Shown one piece after another: positions 15,897-24,543 of a stretch of DNA of 37,685 bases. Numbering within the stretch: position 1 is the stretch's first letter; each line of letters starts with the position of its first letter. This DNA is from Thomasclavelia spiroformis (lineage in GTDB: Bacteria > Bacillota_I > Bacilli_A > Erysipelotrichales > Coprobacillaceae), in the NCBI GenBank assembly GCA_016901755.1, contig JACJKV010000026.1, forward strand, positions 1 to 37,685, in the 5' to 3' direction. The translations under genes were made by a program, and so were the position numbers. The notes under the pieces are model-generated. The model was given only the letters and a program-made list of their open reading frames with translations. It made no database searches and was not told the DNA's origin.

Positions 15897-18042
15897 AATT
15901 AGTTAAACGCTTTAAAGCCTTATGATTTGCCATCAATGTTTTTAATCCAACAGGTAATTCAAAAGCAATATCAAGAATATTTTTGTTCACCTTGACAACA
16001 ACTCCTTTGCCAAAAACATCATGATGAACAAGGTCACCTATTTTCCAGTCATCAACATTATTATTTCCAATCAGTTCTTCTTTACTAGGTAATGAAGAAA
16101 CATAATTACTGGTTTTATAGCGTGGACGCTGTCCTTTATGAACGATACCCTCTTTACCAACCTCATCAATAAAACGGCTAGATATCTTAGGTGAATCAGT
16201 AACAAAACTGAAGCCTTCACTATCTGAAAGGAAAAGCTGTTTTCTAGCTCGAGTAAAAGCAACATAAGCCAATCTTCTTTCTTCTTCCAGACCGTCGTCA
16301 CCATCTTCAGAAATACTTTTATAACTTGGAAAAATTCCTTCAGAAAGTCCTAAAACGAAGACATAATCAAATTCCAGTCCCTTAGCCATATGGATTGACA
16401 TCAAAGAAACATACTGACCATTATCAATAGCGTCATTATCGGTGTATAAAGAAATATCCTGTAAATAATTTTCTAATGTTGCGGTTTCTTCATTAGCTTG
16501 TTCAAAATCATAAATTGAACACTGTAATTCATGAATGTTATCAATTCGGTTATCTTCCAGATCATTTTTCAGCATTTCAATATATCCTACATCAATGATC
16601 AGATTTTCAAACATTTCATGTAAAGGCAATTTACTGTTTCTCGCTTTTTCAATGGCTTCAACCAGTACTCTGATTTCTTTTTTCGACTTAGTAGACAATC
16701 TGATTTCATCACTATGCAATGTTAAGGCTTCATATAAAGAAACCTGGTAATTCAAAGCCACCATTTGAATATTTTCTAAAGTCTTTTTACCGATACCACG
16801 TGATGGTACATTAATAATTCTTTCAAAGGCAAGATCTTCCTGACTGCAAACCAGACGCAAATAACTCAATGCATCTTTCACTTCCTTACGATTAAAGAAT
16901 TTCAGTCCGCCAAATATTCTATAATCAATACCTCTTTTGATCAGTACCTGTTCAATCACTCGGGATAAATAATTAGCACGATATAAAATGGCAATATCAC
17001 GATAATTGGCTCCTTCTTCATGGCTGACAATATCTTCGATCTGACTGGCTATCCAGTTAGCTTCTTCTTCTTCACTTTTACCAATATAATGAATAACTTC
17101 ATGTCCACCAGTCTGCTCTGTGTACAGATCTTTTTCTAAACGGTTTCTGTTTTTACGAATCAGATTATTTGATATATTTAAAATATTACCGGTAGAACGA
17201 TAGTTCTGATCAAGTACGATTGTATGACTAGGTTTAAAGTCTTTATCAAAATCCAGAATAAAATGAACATCAGCACCCCTGAAGCTATAAATCGTCTGAT
17301 CAGGATCCCCTACCACACATACAGTTGCATATTTGGACAACAAATGAACCAGATGATATTCGATTTCTCCTACATCCTGAAACTCATCTACATGAATATA
17401 CTGAAATTTTCTTTGCCACTTTTCTAAAATTTCAGGATAATTATCTAATATATATACAGCTTTTAATAACAGATCATCAAAATCAAGTAAAAAATGATCC
17501 TCTTTATATTTTTCATATTCCTGATAAACCTGAGCTTTCTTCAGTTCTCCTGAAAAGCTGCCAGCAAGTTCAATGGCACGCTGAGGTGATACTCTAGCCA
17601 CTTTATAGGCAGAAATAGTATTGATCATACTTTTTATGGAAATGACTTTGGAATCAATTTCCATTTGTGTATATAGTTTTTTTATCAGCGATTTCTGATC
17701 TTCCTCATCCATGATTGTAAAATTGCTGGGATAATTTAATACATTAATATGCTGTCTCAACAAACGAACACAAAATGAATGGATCGTACAGATCAAAGTA
17801 CTGCTGCCCATGATACCAACAATATCATTGACTCTTTCTTTCATTTCATTAGCTGCTTTATTGGTAAAAGTAATCGCCAGGATAGAACGAGGGTCAATAC
17901 CAACATCCTGAATTAAATAAGCAATACGATAAGTGATTACCCTGGTTTTCCCTGAACCAGCTCCAGCAATGATCCTGAGATGACTGTCAAGATAAGTTGC
18001 TGCCGCTTTTTGATTTTTATTTAATAATTGATCTAAATTCAT
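15895..18042 (-). CDS. pcrA: ATP-dependent DNA helicase PcrA/UvrD
   Basis: A superfamily 1A 3'-5' helicase of 715 residues used in replication restart, repair and plasmid rolling-circle replication. Visible motifs: Q motif LNKNQKAAA and Walker A AGAGSGKT at about 26-33; motif Ia ITFTNKAANEMKER; motif II VDEFQDVGEIEY; motif III VVGDPDQTIYSFRGAD; motif IV region LDQNYRSTGNIL; motif V MSIHMAKGLEFDYVFV; motif VI ERRLAYVAFTRARKQLFL. The C-terminal Tudor-like segment that contacts RNA polymerase in PcrA is present (WKIGDLVHHDVFGKGVVV, then LPVGLKTL). The start has TAGGAGTGATTGT upstream. A strong terminator at its end separates it from the sigma-factor operon. ligA, its usual downstream neighbour, is about 2 kb further on. 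Confidence 0.97.
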   Translation of the reverse strand: MNLDQLLNKNQKAAATYLDSHLRIIAGAGSGKTRVITYRIAYLIQDVGIDPRSILAITFTNKAANEMKERVNDIVGIMGSSTLICTIHSFCVRLLRQHINVLNYPSNFTIMDEEDQKSLIKKLYTQMEIDSKVISIKSMINTISAYKVARVSPQRAIELAGSFSGELKKAQVYQEYEKYKEDHFLLDFDDLLLKAVYILDNYPEILEKWQRKFQYIHVDEFQDVGEIEYHLVHLLSKYATVCVVGDPDQTIYSFRGADVHFILDFDKDFKPSHTIVLDQNYRSTGNILNISNNLIRKNRNRLEKDLYTEQTGGHEVIHYIGKSEEEEANWIASQIEDIVSHEEGANYRDIAILYRANYLSRVIEQVLIKRGIDYRIFGGLKFFNRKEVKDALSYLRLVCSQEDLAFERIINVPSRGIGKKTLENIQMVALNYQVSLYEALTLHSDEIRLSTKSKKEIRVLVEAIEKARNSKLPLHEMFENLIIDVGYIEMLKNDLEDNRIDNIHELQCSIYDFEQANEETATLENYLQDISLYTDNDAIDNGQYVSLMSIHMAKGLEFDYVFVLGLSEGIFPSYKSISEDGDDGLEEERRLAYVAFTRARKQLFLSDSEGFSFVTDSPKISSRFIDEVGKEGIVHKGQRPRYKTSNYVSSLPSKEELIGNNNVDDWKIGDLVHHDVFGKGVVVKVNKNILDIAFELPVGLKTLMANHKALKRLTN

Positions 18043-18091
18043 ACAATCACTCCTATTTTATTATACATGATTTCAATGTTGGCACATAGAA

Positions 18092-18115
18092 AAAGTTTCT
18101 TCCTCAAGAAACTTT
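18092..18115 (-). terminator. Terminator of the pyr operon
   Basis: Perfect 10-bp stem, 18092-18101 with 18106-18115, 4-base loop, on the minus strand ending in CTTTTTC. It lies 16 bases after the pyrD stop. The T-tract is short, so strength is uncertain. Confidence 0.65.
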
Positions 18116-18131
18116 CCTAACAACTCTATTT

Positions 18132-19797
<1,666 letters not shown>

Positions 19798-19806
19798 AAT
19801 ATCCTC

Positions 19807-21069
19807 CTATAATTTTTCAATTTTTCCATCTAATATATGATATTTGATAGCACCAAAACATTTTGTATCAATAAATGGCGTATTCGTTGCCTTAGATTTC
19901 AGACTATCCTTAGTTATGACATATTCTTCATCCAAATCAATAATTGTCAGATTTGCCATTTTTCCTATTTCCAGATCATGATCCAAACCAATAACCTTAC
20001 TAGGATTAACTGTCATGCAGCTTAATACAGTTTCCAGCTTTATAAGTCCTTTTTTTACCAGATAAGTATAAACAAGGCTAAAAGCATGCTGATTTCCAAT
20101 AATACCAAATGGAGCTTTATCTATCGGCTGCTGTTTTTCTTCATCACTATGAGGAGCATGATCGGTAGAAATACAGGTAATAGTTCCATCATTAATCCCT
20201 GCAATCAAAGCATTCAGATCTTCTCGTGATCGCAATGGCGGATTCATTTTATAATTTGGATTGAGATTTTTAATATTTTCATCTGTCAGAATCAAATGAT
20301 GCGGACAGGCTTCACCTGAAACCGGCAATCCCTTTTTCCTGTACTGTCTTAATGCCTCAACAGTTTCTTTTGTCGAAATATGACAGATATGATATCTGTT
20401 GCCTATTTGCTCAGCTAATTTCAGATCACGAATAGCGTGATTATATTCTGAAGCATTATTAATTCCTACCAGTTCATGATCTTCAGAAAATTTCGAAAGG
20501 TTAACACAGGCTCCTGGCTGTAATTCATGTTCATCTTCACAATGAGCAACAATAATCGAATTATATTTTTTAGCAGCATACATAGCCTGTTTCATCATTG
20601 TCTCATTTTGAACACCTTTGCCATCATCTGAAAATCCTTTAACAATATCAAATTGGCTGTTAGCTGCAAAATCAGTCAGCTTTTCTCCTTTTAAATCTTC
20701 AGTAATAGCACTGTATGTATAAGTATGAATACAGCTATCCTGTTTAACCCTTTTAACAAAATCCTCAATCGTTTGTACATCATCCATACATGGCTTTGTA
20801 TTTGCCATTGCTACTATATGACTATAACCCCCATATTTAGCTGAAAGTGTTTCCGTCCTGATCGTTCCCTTATGTTCAAATCCCGGTTCACGCAAATGAA
20901 CATGCAAATCGACAAATCCAGGTGTTATTAAAAGCCCTTGACAGTCAATAACCTCCTCACCTTCAAGATGTTGACCTATAGCTGTAATTATTTCATCTGT
21001 AATTTCTATATCTGATTTTTGAATTTTCCCATGATAAAACACATTGCCATTTTTTAAGATTGTTTTCAT
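19807..21069 (-). CDS. pyrC: Dihydroorotase
   Basis: Zinc amidohydrolase that closes carbamoyl aspartate to dihydroorotate, the step before PyrD. The 420-residue length fits the class I type of Firmicutes. The metal-binding H-x-H is at about 56 and 58 in VDLHVHLREPG. VAHCEDEHELQPG and YHICHIS carry further metal-ligand histidines. The C-terminal GEACPHHLILT and ISTDHAPHSDEEK contain the substrate-binding residues and the catalytic Asp. The start is preceded by AAGGAGAACGT. Upstream are a clear promoter and, between that promoter and the ribosome-binding site, a hairpin with a T-tract that looks like an attenuator. The other pyrimidine genes (carAB, pyrB, pyrE, pyrF) are not in this window. 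Confidence 0.96.
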   Translation of the reverse strand: MKTILKNGNVFYHGKIQKSDIEITDEIITAIGQHLEGEEVIDCQGLLITPGFVDLHVHLREPGFEHKGTIRTETLSAKYGGYSHIVAMANTKPCMDDVQTIEDFVKRVKQDSCIHTYTYSAITEDLKGEKLTDFAANSQFDIVKGFSDDGKGVQNETMMKQAMYAAKKYNSIIVAHCEDEHELQPGACVNLSKFSEDHELVGINNASEYNHAIRDLKLAEQIGNRYHICHISTKETVEALRQYRKKGLPVSGEACPHHLILTDENIKNLNPNYKMNPPLRSREDLNALIAGINDGTITCISTDHAPHSDEEKQQPIDKAPFGIIGNQHAFSLVYTYLVKKGLIKLETVLSCMTVNPSKVIGLDHDLEIGKMANLTIIDLDEEYVITKDSLKSKATNTPFIDTKCFGAIKYHILDGKIEKL

Positions 21070-21083
21070 ACGTTCTCCTTTTT

Positions 21084-21110
21084 AAAAAAGCATATCAAAA
21101 TATGATATGC
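21084..21110 (-). terminator. Attenuator-like terminator in the pyrC leader
   Basis: Perfect 8-bp stem, GCATATCA/TGATATGC (21090-21097 with 21103-21110), loop of 5, followed on the minus strand by TTTTTT and then by the AAGGAG of pyrC. It lies downstream of the predicted pyrC promoter, so it would end transcripts before the gene. I see no PyrR-type binding sequence or clear antiterminator. Confidence 0.65.
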
Positions 21111-21150
21111 CTATATATAATCTATTGAACAGCTTTTTCTTACTAAAATC

Positions 21151-21179
21151 AGTATACTAAATCTCCTGTTTATTTTCAA
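21151..21179 (-). promoter_or_regulatory. pyrC-pyrK-pyrD promoter
   Basis: TTGAAA (21174-21179), 17-base spacer, TATACT (21151-21156) on the minus strand. This predicts a leader of about 75 bases before pyrC. Confidence 0.7.
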
Positions 21180-21190
21180 CTTATAAAACC

Positions 21191-21236
21191 GAATATAAGA
21201 AAAGATATCGCTTTCGCCATATCTTTTCTTATATTC
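21191..21236 (-). repeat. 18-bp perfect hairpin with GAAA tetraloop on the minus strand
   Basis: Arms 21191-21208 and 21219-21236 are perfectly complementary over 18 bp. On the minus strand the cap reads G-GC-GAAA-GC-G: a G/G mismatch, two G-C pairs and a GNRA tetraloop. The surrounding gap 21180-21390 holds no gene I can find. It also has a TATAAT-like box at 21344-21349 (minus). The hairpin could be a second terminator behind rpsU or the core of a small RNA. Confidence 0.6.
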
Positions 21237-21392
21237 TTTTATAGATATCATTGAAATCAAAATATGTATAATAAATCATACCGATATCTATTCGATTTAT
21301 TATGATGTTGGTAAAAGTGTATTATTTTTTTGATTTCTTCATCATTATACATCATTGCTTCTAAAAAAAATGTCAGTTTATGACAAGAAAAA
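21237..21392. other. Non-coding part of the pyrC-rpsU gap
   Basis: The gap between pyrC and rpsU is 347 bases (21070-21416). Besides the attenuator, promoter, long hairpin and rpsU terminator listed separately, this part holds only AT-rich sequence. It contains a TATAAT-like box on the minus strand at 21344-21349 without a good -35 box, and a small palindrome TGTCA-N5-TGACA at 21371-21385. No ribosome-binding site followed by a convincing frame is seen. Confidence 0.5.
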
Positions 21393-21411
21393 AACAGCAT
21401 TAAATGCTGTT
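21393..21411 (-). terminator. rpsU terminator
   Basis: Perfect 8-bp stem AACAGCAT/ATGCTGTT (21393-21400 with 21404-21411), 3-base loop, then TTTTTTTC on the minus strand. It is six bases after the rpsU stop. Confidence 0.9.
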
Positions 21412-21416
21412 ATTTT

Positions 21417-21596
21417 TTATCTTTTTTTATTATTTTTTCTTGCTGCTTCAGATTTTAATTTTCTTTTTAATCCTGGTTTAACATAAAATTCTCTTTTACG
21501 AGCTTCAGCAAGGGTCCCTGTTCTAGATACTTGTCTTTTAAAACGACGTAAAGCATCATCTAGCGATTCATTTTCTCTTACTACAGTTTTTGCCAT
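21417..21596 (-). CDS. rpsU: Small ribosomal subunit protein bS21
   Basis: A 59-residue, strongly basic protein of the 30S subunit that helps mRNA binding near the anti-Shine-Dalgarno region. Translation gives [20 protein letters not shown] at the N-terminus, then [21 protein letters not shown] and a Lys/Arg/Asn-rich tail, all typical of S21. The frame is too short for many ORF scans but is fully supported: promoter TTGCAA-17-TATAAT upstream, AAAGGGGGG ribosome-binding site, and a strong terminator just after the stop. It is a single-gene unit. In Bacillus rpsU is followed by yqeY, which is not seen here. Confidence 0.96.
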   Translation of the reverse strand: MAKTVVRENESLDDALRRFKRQVSRTGTLAEARKREFYVKPGLKRKLKSEAARKNNKKR

Positions 21597-21631
21597 AACA
21601 ATTCCCCCCTTTAACTCTAAGATACAAAAGT

Positions 21632-21660
21632 ATTATATAGAGAATTACTTTTAATTGCAA
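21632..21660 (-). promoter_or_regulatory. rpsU promoter
   Basis: TTGCAA (21655-21660), 17-base spacer, TATAAT (21632-21637) on the minus strand, 36 bases before the rpsU start. Confidence 0.75.
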
Positions 21661-21689
21661 GAAAATATTGTTAAAAATGCGAATATTCT

Positions 21690-21722
21690 TTATATTTTTA
21701 TCAATAACAGATAAAAATATAA
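21690..21722 (-). terminator. AT-rich hairpin after the small GNAT gene
   Basis: Perfect 13-bp stem, 21690-21702 with 21710-21722, 7-base loop, directly after the stop of the gene at 21723. Nearly all pairs are A-T and no T-tract follows, so it is only a possible terminator. Confidence 0.4.
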
Positions 21723-21995
21723 CTATTTTACATATATATCATCATATTCATGTGAATTTTCTAGTTTATTTTTAATATAACTGCAGCTAGGGATGATCTG
21801 TAAATGCTGTTTACGACAAAAAGAAACTAATTCTGCAAATAGCTTTCCAGCTATCCCCTGTCCACGATATTCATCATTTACATAAGTTGTCAAAACATCG
21901 ATTACCTGATCATCTTTATAATTAAAACGTATATACCCTACTTCCTGATCTTGATCTTTAATATAAATATAGTTTTTCTGATATTCTATTTTCAT
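21723..21995 (-). CDS. Small GNAT acetyltransferase (YjdJ-like)
   Basis: A 90-residue minimal N-acetyltransferase fold of the Gcn5-related small type (Acetyltransf_CG group, YjdJ/YidJ-like). The acetyl-CoA binding loop is VNDEYRGQGIAGKLF at about 39-53, and the family-specific C-terminal part IIPSCSYIKNKLENS is clear. Members are much shorter than ordinary GNATs, and their substrates are mostly unknown. GAGGTGATAATAA upstream fixes the start. It is transcribed alone, divergently from the peptidase gene at 22131. Confidence 0.87.
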   Translation of the reverse strand: MKIEYQKNYIYIKDQDQEVGYIRFNYKDDQVIDVLTTYVNDEYRGQGIAGKLFAELVSFCRKQHLQIIPSCSYIKNKLENSHEYDDIYVK

Positions 21996-22130
21996 TTATT
22001 ATCACCTCAAAACTATTATCTAAATTTCCTGTGTTTTTAGCAAGTCAGATGACCAAATATTTTTTAAAACATTACATAATAATATAGATTTTTTGATATA
22101 AGATTTATACAATAATATTGAGGTGAGAAA

Positions 22131-22817
22131 ATGAAAACATTGTTTTTGCTGACGCCTTTAAAAACGATCGATCATCCTAGAGGCAAACAGTATTATATCT
22201 ATCAGTATTACATTGATATGTTTAAAAAACTTAATGCCGAATTGATTTGCATAGCACCATCCAATGTAAACAATTATGAAAAACTATCTGAAATCTGTGA
22301 CGGTTTACTGTTAACCGGTGGTCTTGATATAGATGCCAGTTATTTTGATGAAGAAAACCTGCCAGTAAATCAACTTGAATTGCCAGAAGTCGATCAAATG
22401 GACATAGAACTTATTAAACTGTTTCATCAGCAGAAAAAACCAATTATCGGTATCTGTCGCGGACACCAGCTGATCAATATAGCTTTTGGTGGGACATTAT
22501 ATCAGGATATTCCAGCTCAATATCACACAAGTATTCAACATAGCCAAAAAATAAATCAGCAATACTGTCATTCAGTCAGTATCATGCCAAATTCATCGAT
22601 GGCACAGTTTTTTCCTAAACAGATTACTGTCAATTCTTTCCATCATCAGGCAATCAAAAAACTGGCTAAAGGATTTCAGGTGATGGCTTATAGTGAGGAT
22701 GGTCTTATAGAAGCCATGGAAAATGATCGAATCATGTCAGTACAATGGCATCCAGAAAAAATCAGTGATGAAAACCAGGATAAAATAGTACAGCTTTTTA
22801 AGACACTGTTCCAATAA
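22131..22817 (+). CDS. Class I glutamine-amidotransferase-like peptidase C26 (PuuD-like)
   Basis: A 228-residue cytosolic hydrolase of the gamma-glutamyl hydrolase/PuuD family. The nucleophile elbow is GICRGHQ, with Cys near 109. The His and Glu of the triad are in QWHPE near 206-209, and the oxyanion strand GLLLTGGLDIDASYF is at about 58-72. PuuD cleaves gamma-glutamyl-GABA, and related enzymes act on other gamma-glutamyl amides. The substrate here is unknown because no polyamine or GABA genes are nearby. GAGGTGAGAAA precedes the ATG. It is followed by a hairpin that also serves the tRNA-His on the other strand. Confidence 0.9.
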   Translation: MKTLFLLTPLKTIDHPRGKQYYIYQYYIDMFKKLNAELICIAPSNVNNYEKLSEICDGLLLTGGLDIDASYFDEENLPVNQLELPEVDQMDIELIKLFHQQKKPIIGICRGHQLINIAFGGTLYQDIPAQYHTSIQHSQKINQQYCHSVSIMPNSSMAQFFPKQITVNSFHHQAIKKLAKGFQVMAYSEDGLIEAMENDRIMSVQWHPEKISDENQDKIVQLFKTLFQ

Positions 22818-22820
22818 AAA

Positions 22821-22840
22821 AACTCCTTTTACAAGGAGTT
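22821..22840. terminator. Terminator shared by tRNA-His (-) and the C26 peptidase (+)
   Basis: Perfect 8-bp stem aactcctt/aaggagtt (22821-22828 with 22833-22840), 4-base loop. On the minus strand it is followed by TTTTTTTATT, a strong T-tract. On the plus strand the tail is weaker (AATATTT). Confidence 0.8.
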
Positions 22841-22851
22841 AATATTTAATC

Positions 22852-22929
22852 TGGGGCGGACGATGGGAATCGAACCCACGAAATGCCGGAGCCACAATCC
22901 GGTGCGTTAACCACTTCGCCACATCCGCC
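22852..22929 (-). tRNA. tRNA-His (anticodon GTG)
   Basis: The minus strand folds into a full cloverleaf. Acceptor stem GCGGATG pairs with CGTCCGC, including one G-U. The anticodon loop TTGTGGC carries GTG, and the T arm reads GTGGGTTCGAATCCCAT. An extra G lies before position 1 (22929) opposite C73, the hallmark of tRNA-His. CCA is encoded (22852-22854). A promoter is upstream (22949-22977) and a terminator downstream. Confidence 0.96.
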
Positions 22930-22948
22930 ATGTTCAACTGCAAGTAAT

Positions 22949-22977
22949 AGTATATAGAATAAAATATATTTTGTAAA
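22949..22977 (-). promoter_or_regulatory. tRNA-His promoter
   Basis: TTTACA (22972-22977), 17-base spacer, TATACT (22949-22954) on the minus strand, about 20 bases upstream of the tRNA. Confidence 0.7.
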
Positions 22978-23023
22978 GAGAAATATCAAAAAAATTTATA
23001 TTTTTTTATCGAAAGGAATTTTT

Positions 23024-23485
23024 ATGTTAGAATTAAAAAAACCTAAATTCAATGAACTGACTTATCGCCAGCATTTGCTGAAAGATAAACCAACCATGTC
23101 TTTCAACAGCAGCAACGGTGGTACAGTAGACTTTTCTAAAAAACTATGGAAACAATGGTATGAGTTATGGATGAACAGTGATGATCATTTTTACGCTTAT
23201 ATTTATGATCAAAAACTTAATCAATATATAGGTGAAGTATCCTATTATTTTGAAACTGAATATAATGAATTTGTCTTAAATATAATTATCGAAGCAAAAT
23301 TTCGAAAACATGGCAAAGGAAAAGAAGCTATTTCACTATTATGTCAAAAAGCAAAAGAAAATGGTATTCGTTTTTTATGTGATGATATTGATATTCATAA
23401 TCCAGCCATTAATATGTTTAAACAGCTGGGTTTTAAAGAAACATGGCAAAGAGGACATATTATCATGCTGAAAAAAAGGTTATAA
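23024..23485 (+). CDS. GNAT family N-acetyltransferase
   Basis: A 153-residue acetyltransferase of the GNAT fold. The acetyl-CoA loop is recognisable as AKFRKHGKGKEAISLLCQKA at about 92-111. The C-terminal stretch DIDIHNPAINMFKQLGFKET matches the RimJ/RimL-like group. Immediately before the loop, YNEFVLNIII forms the expected beta strand. The substrate, protein or small molecule, is unknown. The start has GAAAGGAAT upstream. The 58-codon gene begins 16 bases after its stop, and the methyltransferase gene follows on the same strand, so the three may form a unit. Confidence 0.85.
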   Translation: MLELKKPKFNELTYRQHLLKDKPTMSFNSSNGGTVDFSKKLWKQWYELWMNSDDHFYAYIYDQKLNQYIGEVSYYFETEYNEFVLNIIIEAKFRKHGKGKEAISLLCQKAKENGIRFLCDDIDIHNPAINMFKQLGFKETWQRGHIIMLKKRL

Positions 23486-23501
23486 GAAAGGAAGGGAGCT
23501 T

Positions 23502-23678
23502 ATGGAACTACAGGCAACAGTTTACGGAAAGATAAAAACAGTTGATAGAGATACAATGAAAGAAGAAGTAATTAAATATTACGATGCAACTGGTATTAAA
23601 CATTTTTATTTAGACGTAGAAGAGATGGACGATGCTGAATTAATAGCATTATACGAAAATTCTTTCGCTCATGATTAA
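23502..23678 (+). CDS. Small protein of unknown function, 58 residues
   Basis: An ATG at 23502 opens a 58-codon frame ending at TAA 23676-23678. It is preceded by a strong AAGGAAGGGAG ribosome-binding site. The protein is acidic and starts MELQATVYGKIKTVDRDTMK. The middle has YYDATGIKHFYLDVEEMDD, and it ends in ELIALYENSFAHD. The pattern suggests a helix, a strand and a second helix, but I do not recognise a family. It lies 16 bases after the GNAT gene and 74 bases before the methyltransferase gene. A coding role is supported by the ribosome-binding site and by ordinary codon choice. Function cannot be stated. Confidence 0.65.
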   Translation: MELQATVYGKIKTVDRDTMKEEVIKYYDATGIKHFYLDVEEMDDAELIALYENSFAHD

Positions 23679-23752
23679 AGAGAATTCAGCTTGCTTATTT
23701 TTATGAAATCTATATAATTTATTTGAAATCAATAAAGAAAAGGACATAAAAA

Positions 23753-24520
23753 ATGAATGAATTAGAAGAGTATTATGGTAAATTCTGTGAAGATAAAAGG
23801 CTGACAAGAAGACATGGTCAGGTTGAATTTCGTACCTCTATGAAATATATTCATGATTATCTAAAACCTGGAGATAAGATTCTGGATATTGGTGCAGGCA
23901 CTGGAAAATATTCAATAGCGCTTGCCAAAGAAGGCTATGAAGTAGATGCCATCGAACTGGTCAAATATAATTTAGGCATGCTTAAAGCTCACAACAGTAC
24001 CGTCAAAGCTTATCAGGGAACTGCCTTAGATTTATCTAGATATCAGGATGAAACCTTTGATTTAACATTGCTCTTTGGGCCAATGTATCATCTTTTTACC
24101 ACGGAAGACAAAATCAAAGCGTTATCTGAAGCCAAACGTGTCACCAAGACCAATGGTATTATCCTGGTTGCGTATGTCATGAATGATTACAGCATACTTA
24201 TTCATGGTTTCAGGGATGGTTATATCAAAGAATCTTTGGCTCAAGGAAAAATAGACGAAAATTTCCAGACTCACACTTCAATCGAAGATTTATACAGTTA
24301 TATACGAATTGAAGATATTGACTATTTAAATCAGGTCACACAACTGCAAAGAATTAAAATTATTGCCAGTGATGGCCCAGCCGATTACATGCGCCCCATT
24401 TTAAATAAAATGGATGAAGAAACATTTGAGCTGTTTATTCAATATCATTTATCCACTTGTGAAAGAACCGACATGATTGGAGCAAGTTCTCACACAGTTG
24501 ATATTTTAAGAAAAATATAG
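23753..24520 (+). CDS. Class I SAM-dependent methyltransferase
   Basis: A 255-residue soluble methyltransferase. Motif I is ILDIGAGTGKYSIALA at about 43-58, the acidic end of strand 2 is in VDAIELVKYNL, motif II is near AYQGTALDLSRY, and the post-motif stretch FDLTLLFGPMYHLF is followed by EAKRVTKTNGIILVAYV. This is the small-molecule (UbiE/TehB-like, Methyltransf_11/25) pattern rather than an RNA or DNA enzyme, but the substrate is unknown. The start is supported by GAAAAGGACAT upstream. A hairpin terminator overlaps its stop and also serves the MATE gene coming from the other side. Confidence 0.88.
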   Translation: MNELEEYYGKFCEDKRLTRRHGQVEFRTSMKYIHDYLKPGDKILDIGAGTGKYSIALAKEGYEVDAIELVKYNLGMLKAHNSTVKAYQGTALDLSRYQDETFDLTLLFGPMYHLFTTEDKIKALSEAKRVTKTNGIILVAYVMNDYSILIHGFRDGYIKESLAQGKIDENFQTHTSIEDLYSYIRIEDIDYLNQVTQLQRIKIIASDGPADYMRPILNKMDEETFELFIQYHLSTCERTDMIGASSHTVDILRKI

Positions 24521-24541
24521 AACGAATCTCTCGGTTCGTTC
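24520..24541. terminator. Terminator between methyltransferase (+) and MATE gene (-)
   Basis: 7-bp stem gaacgaa/ttcgttc (24520-24526 with 24535-24541), 8-base loop, followed by TTTTA on the plus strand. It lies between two converging stop codons. Confidence 0.65.
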
Positions 24542-24543
24542 TT

